From positions 1 through 5,123 of the forward strand of contig JAABTC010000154.1 of assembly GCA_011390055.1 (NCBI GenBank): a stretch of DNA of 5,123 bases. Direction: 5' to 3'. Origin of the DNA: Burkholderiales bacterium. Lineage in GTDB: Bacteria; Pseudomonadota; Gammaproteobacteria; Burkholderiales; Burkholderiaceae_C. Shown piece by piece: positions 1-5,123 of the stretch. Numbering within the stretch: the stretch's first letter is position 1; each line of letters starts with the position of its first letter. The position numbers and the translations under genes were made by a program. The notes under the pieces are model-generated. The model was not told the DNA's origin. It ran no database searches and was given only the letters and a program-made list of their open reading frames with translations.

Positions 1-118
1 CGCGGGCCGTTGCGGGGTCATAGACGTAGGGCTTGCTCGCCTGCGTCCACGACCCCAGGCTGAGAATCACGCCTGGTTGCTGGTGGTGCCCGGCGAGCAG
101 GACCACGTCACCCTGCAC
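1..118 (-). pseudogene. possible partial prolyl-oligopeptidase-like (S9 propeller) fragment at left edge
   Basis: Reading leftward from about 118, one minus-strand frame gives a protein-like stretch containing GVILSLGSWTQASKPYVYDP before it leaves the window. The pattern of a Ser-Trp-Thr-Gln motif followed by Tyr-x-Tyr-Asp-Pro resembles the propeller segment before the catalytic domain of S9 prolyl oligopeptidases ('SWTqPpxxYrYDP'). The frame stays open rightward to a stop near 495, but the upstream part is not recognisable and I see no convincing start. It could be the 5'-damaged remnant of a peptidase gene or a chance reading. The family assignment is from memory of the motif only. If correct, the catalytic Ser/Asp/His domain would lie to the left, outside the window. 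Confidence 0.25.
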
Positions 119-671
119 CGGGACCTCACCATTCCGACCCTGAGCCGACATCCGCTGAAATTGGCGCCCTACGGCAGTCGGTCGGACCTGCATGTCGCGG
201 GCGGGGCGCGGCAGCAGTTGGAGCCGGAACCGGTAACTTGCGCGCTGTCCCGGGATCGAGTTGGGCGCGCTCCGTGTGATCGAGGGATGGGGCGACGATG
301 TCCCCGACGGCAACGTCACCGATTTTCGTCGCGCGGTCCGACTGGTCGACGCACCCGCCTGAGGCGCCACGTACCTCGACGACGAACGGAAGTAAGCCGA
401 TTCGACATTGTCTGCCCGAGTGCGGGCGCGCGTCCTCTGGCAGCGCTGGCTCGCCAGAGCACAGCCTTTCGACCCCATCCGCTTCTATCCGGAAGTGAAG
501 CTCGAGCGTTCGCTTTCTGCCCACCGACGTGGCCGGCGCCCCGATCCCTGCGCCGGATTCAAGCCACAAGCAAGCTGCGGCTGAAGCGCTGCCGCAGCGA
601 CTCGCGACATTGAGTACCTCATCAGCGACGATGTTCAGCATGCGCCCGAGCCGCCCGCCGCGCCAATGCAT
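119..671. other. stretch without a supported gene, downstream of the enolase-like gene
   Basis: About 550 bases between the end of the minus-strand operon and the left-edge fragment. A minus-strand frame is open over 126-671 and starts right after the enolase stop, but its product has no recognisable motif. By rough hand count only about 70% of its third codon positions are G or C, no better than competing frames. A plus-strand frame over about 258-671 gives protein-like pieces, such as FDPIRFYPEVKLERSL, broken by stops at 361, 394 and 582. This mosaic suggests either non-coding spacer or a decayed gene. I cannot identify it. Confidence 0.4.
574..598 (-). terminator. candidate hairpin about 75 bases past the operon end
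   Basis: GCTGCGGC (574-581) and GCCGCAGC (591-598) are perfect 8-base inverted repeats around a 9-base loop. The hairpin is downstream of the enolase-like stop on the operon's strand. On that strand it is followed by TTGCTTG rather than a run of U, so it is a weak intrinsic-terminator candidate at best. It could instead protect the 3' end of the mRNA or be incidental in GC-rich DNA. Confidence 0.25.
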
Positions 672-1967
672 CTATCTGGCGCGAGTCCGGCCCAACACGC
701 CCGCCCCCGCAAACCGTGCCCGCGAGCCGAGGCGCTCCTCGATGCGCAGGGCCTCGTTCCACTTGGCCATGCGCTCGCCGCGCGAGAAGGAGCCGACTTT
801 GAGTTGACCGACGTGCCAGCCGATGGCCAGATCGACGATCGTCGTGTCCTCGCTCTCGCCCGAGCGCGCAGACACGATCCCCGCATAGTCGCACGCGCGA
901 GCCGCGTCCCAGCAGTGCAGCGTCTCGCTGAGAGTGCCGCGTTGGTTGGGCTTGAGCAGCACGGCGTTCGCAGCACCTGCGACGGCCGCCTGACGTAGTA
1001 AGGCTTCATCCGACACCAGAAAATCGTCACCCACCACCTGCAGCTTGTGGCCCGCGGCGCGCGTGAAGCGCGCAAAGGCGTCCGGGTCGTCCTCGGCCAG
1101 CGGGTCCTCGATGCTGGCGATGGGGAACTTCTCGCACCAGCGCAGCAGCAACTCGATCAGGCCGTCGCTGTCGAGTTCGCGGCGCTCCAGCCCAAGCTTG
1201 TAGCGGCCGCCGCGGCCGAAGTCGCTGGCCGCGATGTCAAGCGCGATGGCCACCTGCTCGCCGGGCACGAAGTGCGCTCGCTCGATGGCGTTGACCAGCG
1301 CTTCAAGTGCTTCTTCGTTGGTATCGAATGCGGGCCACCAGCCACCCTCGTCGGCCACACCGAAACGCGCACCGCGCGATTGCATCAGCGCTCCGGCATG
1401 CCGGTAGACCTCGGCGGTCCACTCGAGCGCTTGCGTGAAACTGCTCGCACCGGGGCACACGACCATGAAGTCCTGAATGTCCACGCGCCTGCCGGCATGA
1501 GCACCGCCACCAAAGATCTGGATCTGCGGCATCGGCAGTTGCGTGGCATTGCCGCCACCCAGGTATCGGTACAGCGGCAGGCCCTGCGAAGCCGCGGCGG
1601 CATGCGCGACGGCCATCGACACGGAGAGCGTCGCGTTCGCGCCCAGACGTTGCTTGTTTGCAGTGCCGTCCAGCTGAATCAGCCGCTCATCAAGCGCGGC
1701 CTGGTCGTCGGCAGCCATCCCGAGCACGGCGCGCGCGATCTCCTCATTGACATGGGCCACGGCACGCAGCACGTCGAGCCCGCCGAAGCGCTCACCGCCG
1801 TCACGCAGCTCCAGTGCCTCGCGCGAACCCTTGCTGGCGCCGGCTGGCACGATTGCGCGGCCCACGGCACCATCGTGCAGGTGAACCTCGGTCTCCACTG
1901 TGGGGCGACCGCGGCTGTCCCAAACGCGGCGGGCATGGACCCCACTGATTTCACAGGGATGAGTCAT
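672..1967 (-). CDS. enolase-family paralogue (phosphopyruvate hydratase-like), altered active site
   Basis: A 431-residue protein, full length for bacterial enolases. It has the N-terminal capping domain (about 1-130) and the TIM-barrel domain (about 140-431). Visible family motifs, with yeast enolase residue in brackets: mobile loop PAGASKG 41-47 with S45 (Ser39); H157 (His159); metal ligands D244 (Asp246), E287 in SIEDP (Glu295) and D314 in VGDD (Asp320); E207 in DEGG (Glu211); catalytic lysines K339 in LLKPNQ (Lys345) and K390 in GQLKVGS (Lys396); R368-S369 (Arg374-Ser375). Differences from true enolase: Glu168 is D166, His373 is A367, the loop's first Ser is A42, its Thr is K46, and two Trp follow DEGG. 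Known enolase catalyses 2-phosphoglycerate/phosphoenolpyruvate interconversion in the cytoplasm. Fold and metal-dependent enolization look retained here, but I infer a different substrate. The ATG at 1967 overlaps the kinase stop as ATGA (1964-1967), with AAGGTG about 10 bases upstream. It is the last gene of the operon. Alternatives are a divergent true enolase or a carboxy-PEP-synthase-like enzyme. Confidence 0.9.
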   Translation of the reverse strand: MTHPCEISGVHARRVWDSRGRPTVETEVHLHDGAVGRAIVPAGASKGSREALELRDGGERFGGLDVLRAVAHVNEEIARAVLGMAADDQAALDERLIQLDGTANKQRLGANATLSVSMAVAHAAAASQGLPLYRYLGGGNATQLPMPQIQIFGGGAHAGRRVDIQDFMVVCPGASSFTQALEWTAEVYRHAGALMQSRGARFGVADEGGWWPAFDTNEEALEALVNAIERAHFVPGEQVAIALDIAASDFGRGGRYKLGLERRELDSDGLIELLLRWCEKFPIASIEDPLAEDDPDAFARFTRAAGHKLQVVGDDFLVSDEALLRQAAVAGAANAVLLKPNQRGTLSETLHCWDAARACDYAGIVSARSGESEDTTIVDLAIGWHVGQLKVGSFSRGERMAKWNEALRIEERLGSRARFAGAGVLGRTRAR

Positions 1968-2980
1968 TTGTCCAGTTCACCTTCCCACGCGATGCGCACG
2001 TTGGCCAGTTGCGAGACGGGCCCCATCAGCAACGCGCCGCCGGTGCGGCGCACTGCATTGCGTTGCGCGTCCGACGTCACGTATTCCACCGGCGACTTGC
2101 CATCCACCCGCGCGAGCAACAACCCCGGCAGCAACGCTGCCGCACGCTGCTCGACACTCGCTCGTGGCTCCCAGTCAACCTGTTCGAGGTAGGCCTCGGC
2201 CAAGGCAGCGAAACAGCCGAGAAAGCCGGTCCTGGCGTGCGGTGTCCAAAGGCACTTGAGCAGCAGGTGGTTGAGGCAGAACGCCAGGTCGAACGCCGGG
2301 TCGCCCCACCACGCGCATTCGGCATCGACAAACACCGGCCCGTGGGGTCCGATCAGGATGTTCTTGGGGCTCACGTCGCCATGCACGAGCACGCGCTTGT
2401 GGGCCTGTGTCTGCGCGACCAGCGCGTGCAGCGCGGGCGCGAGGTCCGGGTGCTTCGACGCCGTGGCGATGAGATAGGGCTCGAGGCGGATGTCGAAGAA
2501 GATCCGGTCGGTGTCGAACTGCGAGCCCAGCTCTGCGTGCGCAGCGGAGTACCCATGGATGCGCGCGAGCGTGCGGCCGACCGCCTGCGCAGTGGTGATG
2601 TCAGCGTGGCCCTGGTGCAGCTGTTCCTTCCAAAGCTGATGGTTTGTCGGCGGCAGGTAGCTCATCACCAGCACGCCGAGCGCCGCGTGTTGGCCCAGTA
2701 CGCGCGGCACGCTGTCGGGCACGGCGGCGTTGGCTACCTGCATCCAGCGCGCCTCGTACTGGTTGCGCTCGATGGGGGCGCGCCAATCGGCTGCCACGCG
2801 CAGCTGGGGCAGTGCCCGCTTGGCGCAGACCGGGCCTTGCGGCGTGTCGATGCGCCAGATGTCGGAGGAAACGCCGCCGGTCAGCGGCACACCGCCCGGC
2901 GTCTCGCTGCCGGCCAACCCCAGCTCGCGCAGGGCCTGCGCGAATTCCGGTGGCACAGACTGAGTGGCTTCGGACATCAC
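1964..2980 (-). CDS. small-molecule kinase of the aminoglycoside phosphotransferase / choline kinase superfamily
   Basis: A 338-residue protein (337 from the ATG) with a kinase-like fold. Motifs in order: nucleotide-binding loop LTGGVSSDIWRI 33-44; ATP-anchoring K54 in VCAKRAL, probably paired with E76; hinge-like VLVMSYLPPT about 103-112; Brenner motif HGDVSPKN 200-207 with catalytic D202 and metal-binding N207; second metal motif D219-A-E221, then WWGDPAFDLAF. The family moves the ATP gamma-phosphate to a hydroxyl of a small molecule. Homologues are often labelled aminoglycoside phosphotransferase without acting on antibiotics. Here the setting between an oxo-acid reductase and an enolase-like lyase suggests a hydroxy acid as acceptor (inference). 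The start is GTG at 2980 or ATG at 2977. Both overlap the TGA of the upstream dehydrogenase (2977-2979), and no strong ribosome binding site precedes either, which points to translational coupling. The end overlaps the enolase-like start. Resistance function is unlikely but not excluded. Confidence 0.87.
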   Translation of the reverse strand: MMSEATQSVPPEFAQALRELGLAGSETPGGVPLTGGVSSDIWRIDTPQGPVCAKRALPQLRVAADWRAPIERNQYEARWMQVANAAVPDSVPRVLGQHAALGVLVMSYLPPTNHQLWKEQLHQGHADITTAQAVGRTLARIHGYSAAHAELGSQFDTDRIFFDIRLEPYLIATASKHPDLAPALHALVAQTQAHKRVLVHGDVSPKNILIGPHGPVFVDAECAWWGDPAFDLAFCLNHLLLKCLWTPHARTGFLGCFAALAEAYLEQVDWEPRASVEQRAAALLPGLLLARVDGKSPVEYVTSDAQRNAVRRTGGALLMGPVSQLANVRIAWEGELDK

Positions 2981-3930
2981 GTGGAACGAGTGCGACCCGA
3001 CTCCACCAGCTTGACCAGGGCGTTCAGGGTTTGGTTGACCGGCGTCGCAATGCCGAGCTCGGCGCCCCGACGCACCACAAAGCCGTTGAGGTGATCGATC
3101 TCGCTCGGCTTGCTGCGCGCCATGTCCTGCGCGGTGGACGAGAGTTGCGCCGGCATGGCGCGCGCAATGTTCTCCATCGCCTCGAGTGCGGCGCCCAGCT
3201 GCAGGCTCTGCCCATCGGCCTGGGCCACGGCCACCACTTCGCGTACCACGGCGCGTTGCACCTCGACAATGGCCGGCAGCGCTGCCATCTGACCATAGGG
3301 CAGCTGCGCCAAGCCCGAGATGGCGTTGTAGGCGCAGTTGACCATCAGCTTGCTCCAGAGCTCGCCCATCACGTCAACCGAGATGCGAACGGGCACCTGG
3401 GCTGTCGCAAACAGGTCGACCACGGCATGCAGGAGCTGCTGTTGTCCGGCGTCGTGTGCCGCCGCGGCATCGCGCGGGCCGATCACCAGATCGCCGCGAC
3501 CGTGGTGCGTCACGACGCCGGCCTCGGGCATCGCGGTGGCGACGTACACCACCGTCGGCACCACGGTCTGCCGCACATGGCGCGCGATGGTCGCGGCGTT
3601 GTCGACGCCGTTCTGCAGACTGAGCACGAGTGCATCCTTGCCGAGCAGCGGCGCGAGCTGGCGCGCCACCGGTTCGGTGTCGGTGGACTTCACGCAGAAC
3701 AACACCAGGTCTGCTGAACGCACGACTGCGAGTTCGGTCGATGTGGCCAAGTGCACGGTCTCCACACCGCCGGCCATGTGGAGCAAGAGACCGCGGCTGT
3801 CGATGGCCTGCACATGGGGCGCGCGGCCGACCAGTGTGACAGAGTGGCCGGCCCGCGCCAGCATGGCTCCAAAGAAGCTGCCGACAGCCCCGGCGCCTAC
3901 GACCGCGGTGGAACGGAACGGTGAGGGCAC
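2977..3930 (-). CDS. ketopantoate reductase family NADPH-dependent 2-oxo-acid reductase (ApbA/PanE-like)
   Basis: A 317-residue protein, near the family's usual 300-320. It has an N-terminal Rossmann domain with GAGAVGSFFG (12-21), CVKSTDT around K81, and SLQNGVDN with N107 (E. coli PanE Asn98). The C-terminal helical domain carries ELWSKLMVNCAYNAISGL, where K194 and N198 match the catalytic Lys176 and Asn180 of PanE, and PSEIDHLNG, where E277 matches Glu256. All catalytic positions are kept, so it should be active. PanE reduces 2-dehydropantoate to pantoate for coenzyme A synthesis, but the family also reduces other branched or hydroxylated 2-oxo acids. The operon setting argues for a pathway-specific role (inference). 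The start is GTG at 3930. The frame is open only back to about 3963 and contains no ATG. GAAAG lies about 10 bases upstream as a weak ribosome binding site. It is the first gene of the three-gene operon, and its TGA overlaps the kinase start. Confidence 0.9.
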   Translation of the reverse strand: MPSPFRSTAVVGAGAVGSFFGAMLARAGHSVTLVGRAPHVQAIDSRGLLLHMAGGVETVHLATSTELAVVRSADLVLFCVKSTDTEPVARQLAPLLGKDALVLSLQNGVDNAATIARHVRQTVVPTVVYVATAMPEAGVVTHHGRGDLVIGPRDAAAAHDAGQQQLLHAVVDLFATAQVPVRISVDVMGELWSKLMVNCAYNAISGLAQLPYGQMAALPAIVEVQRAVVREVVAVAQADGQSLQLGAALEAMENIARAMPAQLSSTAQDMARSKPSEIDHLNGFVVRRGAELGIATPVNQTLNALVKLVESGRTRST

Positions 3931-4315
3931 GACGCGGTCACTTTCGCAAAGGCGAGACGTTGCTCATGCCCTCAGTATGCAATGGTCAAGTGGGTCCCGT
4001 TGCTACTCGAACGCGTCACCGCTGCCCTGCCACCTCGACGCCAAGGCCTCGCCGCAATCGCCAAAGACATTCAAGATCGCTCTGACGTTGACCGGCACGT
4101 TGACGATGGCGACGAACGAGCGCTGACAGGCTGCGTCCAAAGGCATCCATCGAGGGCAAGGACGACGGGTGACCACAAAGCGACCCGTGATTCTTCACTT
4201 TCGACCCTGAGCAGACGGTCGAGTGGGATCAGAGCGGTCGTTCGCGTCCTATCTCAACCCCGAATGATTCCCGCAGGCACGGCGTACCTGCTCAGCCGTT
4301 CCACCGCACAAGAGA
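3931..4315. other. divergent intergenic region, left part; no supported gene
   Basis: About 385 bases upstream of the dehydrogenase. It should hold the operon's promoter, but I see no convincing -35/-10 pair on the minus strand. CATACT (3974-3979, minus) lacks a partner at the right spacing, and TTGACC is only 5 bases from it. Two overlapping small reading frames share wobble positions and both show high third-position GC: 4003-4146 minus (47 residues, contains SFVAIVNVPVNVRAILNVFG) and 3977-4126 plus (49 residues). One may be a small gene or gene remnant, but I cannot tell the strand from the sequence. A 9-codon minus-strand frame (3938-3967) ends 7 bases before the dehydrogenase GTG. No transcription-regulator gene or helix-turn-helix was seen. 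Confidence 0.4.
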
Positions 4316-4390
4316 TTTTCAGCGTTCGTTGAAAACAGGCCGGCAGTTGAAAGTAGCTTCAACGCTTTCACTAAAGTGGTATTTTCAACA
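4316..4390 (+). promoter_or_regulatory. AT-rich control region with repeated GTTGAAA-type half-sites
   Basis: Against GC-rich surroundings this stretch is AT-rich and carries related half-sites in both orientations: TTTTCA 4316-4321, GTTGAAAA 4328-4335, GTTGAAAG 4346-4353, CTTCAAC 4357-4363, CTTTCA 4365-4370 and TTTTCAAC 4382-4389. They pair into several inverted repeats. The clearest are GTTGAA-N6-TTCAAC (4346-4363) and TTTTCA-N8-TGAAAA (4316-4335). CACT-aa-AGTG (4369-4378) adds a further small palindrome. This looks like an operator array for a dimeric regulator controlling the amidohydrolase, and perhaps the divergent operon. A possible promoter is TTGAAA (4347-4352) with a poor -10, ACTAAA (4370-4375), 17 bases away. 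The regulator is not in the window. Confidence 0.5.
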
Positions 4391-4403
4391 AATGCTGGCC
4401 GAT

Positions 4404-4420
4404 CCTGCGGCTGCCGCAGG
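4404..4420 (+). promoter_or_regulatory. hairpin covering the likely ribosome binding site of the amidohydrolase
   Basis: CCTGCGG (4404-4410) and CCGCAGG (4414-4420) form a perfect 7-base stem with a 3-base loop. The right arm contains GCAGG, the only Shine-Dalgarno-like sequence, 9 bases before the ATG at 4430. If transcribed as part of the leader, the stem would hide the ribosome binding site, suggesting regulated or coupled translation. A DNA-level operator role or chance in GC-rich DNA are alternatives. Confidence 0.4.
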
Positions 4421-4429
4421 CATGAACCG

Positions 4430-5123
4430 ATGAACGACCTGCTGATCCGAGGCGCACGCCTGTGGGGTCGCGCCGAGACCGGTCTGGCGGTGCGCAACGG
4501 CCGCATCGCTGCCACCGGCGCAGCCGCCGAAGCCGCGCCAGCCGTCGATACGATCGACGCCACCGGCGCCCTGCTGCTGCCGGGGCTGGTCGACGGCCAT
4601 GCGCACCTGGACAAGACGCTGTGGGGCGAGCGCTGGCATCCGCACCAGGCCGGACCGACGATTGCCGATCGGATCGACAACGAACGCCGCGTGCTGCAGG
4701 GCCTGGGGCTGTCGCCGCAACGGCAGAGCGCGCGCCTGCTGCGCCACATGATCGCGCGCGGCACCACCCATGTCCGCACCCATGTCGACGTCGGGCCCGA
4801 CGTCGGTTTGGCCCACCTGCACGGCGTGCTGGCCACGCGCGAGACGCACCGCGACTGGATCGACCTGCAGATCGTCGCCTTTCCTCAGACCGGTGTGATG
4901 CGGCGGCCGGGCACGCTGGACCTGCTCGATGCCGCGGTGCGCGAGGGTGCGGAGGTGATCGGCGGGCTCGACCCGCACGCGATCGACGGCGATGCCGCCG
5001 GCCAGCTCGACGGACTGTTCGCGATCGCGGCGCGGCGCGGCTGCGCGATCGACATCCACCTGCACGAGCGTGGCGAGGAAGGGGAGCGCAGCGTTGCGAT
5101 GATCTGCGACCGCACCGAGGCGC
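4430..5123 (+). CDS. cytosine-deaminase-like amidohydrolase, 5' part (runs off window)
   Basis: The first 231 codons of a metal-dependent hydrolase of the cytosine deaminase / triazine hydrolase group. The complete family protein is about 400-430 residues. A small N-terminal beta-sandwich part is followed by the TIM barrel. Metal-ligand motif GLVDGHAHLDKT gives H57 and H59. RTHVDV has H118. WIDLQIVAFPQTG is nearly the CodA sequence, with Q153 at the place of the pyrimidine-contacting Gln156. H210-x-x-E213 matches CodA His214 and Glu217, and the spacing from H59 to H210 (151) equals that of E. coli CodA. The remaining His and Asp ligands would lie past the edge. The family deaminates or hydrolyses cyclic amidines and amides, with water activated by bound iron or zinc. 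The substrate here is open: CodA has HLDTT and an IPHFE segment, whereas this has HLDKT and GLDPHAID, so cytosine is not assured. The ATG at 4430 was chosen from the homology onset, with GCAGG 9 bases upstream. It is divergent from the operon. Confidence 0.87.
   Translation, partial: MNDLLIRGARLWGRAETGLAVRNGRIAATGAAAEAAPAVDTIDATGALLLPGLVDGHAHLDKTLWGERWHPHQAGPTIADRIDNERRVLQGLGLSPQRQSARLLRHMIARGTTHVRTHVDVGPDVGLAHLHGVLATRETHRDWIDLQIVAFPQTGVMRRPGTLDLLDAAVREGAEVIGGLDPHAIDGDAAGQLDGLFAIAARRGCAIDIHLHERGEEGERSVAMICDRTEA

Noticed and set aside
435..459. CTCTGGC / GCCAGAG inverted repeat with an 11-base loop
   Set aside because: The stem is only 7 bases, there is no T-run on either side, and it sits in a region without a supported gene. 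Such stems are expected in GC-rich DNA.
1047..2192. Long plus-strand open frame (381 codons) across the enolase-like gene and kinase end
   Set aside because: It is antisense to two genes with clear catalytic motifs. Its translation has no recognisable domain and arises from the high GC content.
2644..3717. Plus-strand open frame of 357 codons over the kinase/dehydrogenase junction
   Set aside because: Arg/His-rich antisense shadow of two well-supported minus-strand genes.
3974..3996. TTGACC and CATACT on the minus strand as a promoter for the operon
   Set aside because: The two hexamers are only about 5 bases apart, so they cannot serve as one sigma-70 promoter.
3982..4332. Plus-strand frame of 116 codons in the divergent intergenic region
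   Set aside because: No motif, unremarkable composition, and it runs into the half-site cluster. No ribosome binding site seen.
4385..5065. Minus-strand open frame of 226 codons opposite the amidohydrolase
   Set aside because: The plus strand encodes a convincing CodA-like sequence with matching metal-ligand spacing. The minus frame has no family motif.
1..5123. CRISPR arrays, tRNA or rRNA genes, insertion sequences
   Set aside because: No regularly spaced direct repeats, no tRNA- or rRNA-like segments and no transposase motifs were seen by reading.

Overview
The window is GC-rich and densely coding, with strong G/C preference at codon third positions. This suits a high-GC proteobacterium. 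A burkholderialean origin is my guess from the style of the proteins and is not demonstrated.

Layout: positions 1-671 hold no intact gene. The extreme left edge on the minus strand carries a short stretch that reads like part of a prolyl-oligopeptidase (S9) propeller and runs off the window. Positions 672-3930 hold three minus-strand genes in a tight operon, transcribed right to left: a ketopantoate-reductase-family dehydrogenase (2977-3930), an aminoglycoside/choline-kinase-fold phosphotransferase (1964-2980) and an enolase paralogue (672-1967). Each junction is a 4-base start/stop overlap, so the three proteins are probably made together. Positions 3931-4429 are a 500-base divergent intergenic region. 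Its right end is an AT-rich regulatory stretch with several GTTGAAA-type half-sites and a hairpin just before the next start codon. Positions 4430-5123 are the first 231 codons of a plus-strand cytosine-deaminase-like amidohydrolase, cut by the window edge.

The most interesting item is the operon. A 2-oxo-acid reductase, a small-molecule kinase and an enolase-fold lyase form a plausible three-step route: 2-oxo acid to 2-hydroxy acid to phosphorylated hydroxy acid to enol phosphate. The enolase keeps the metal ligands and both catalytic lysines of the family, but has changes where true enolase holds the 3-hydroxyl and phosphate of 2-phosphoglycerate (Glu168 to Asp, His373 to Ala, yeast numbering, and an altered mobile loop). 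It is therefore probably not a housekeeping glycolytic enzyme, and its substrate is unknown. The divergent amidohydrolase may feed the same pathway or may be independent.
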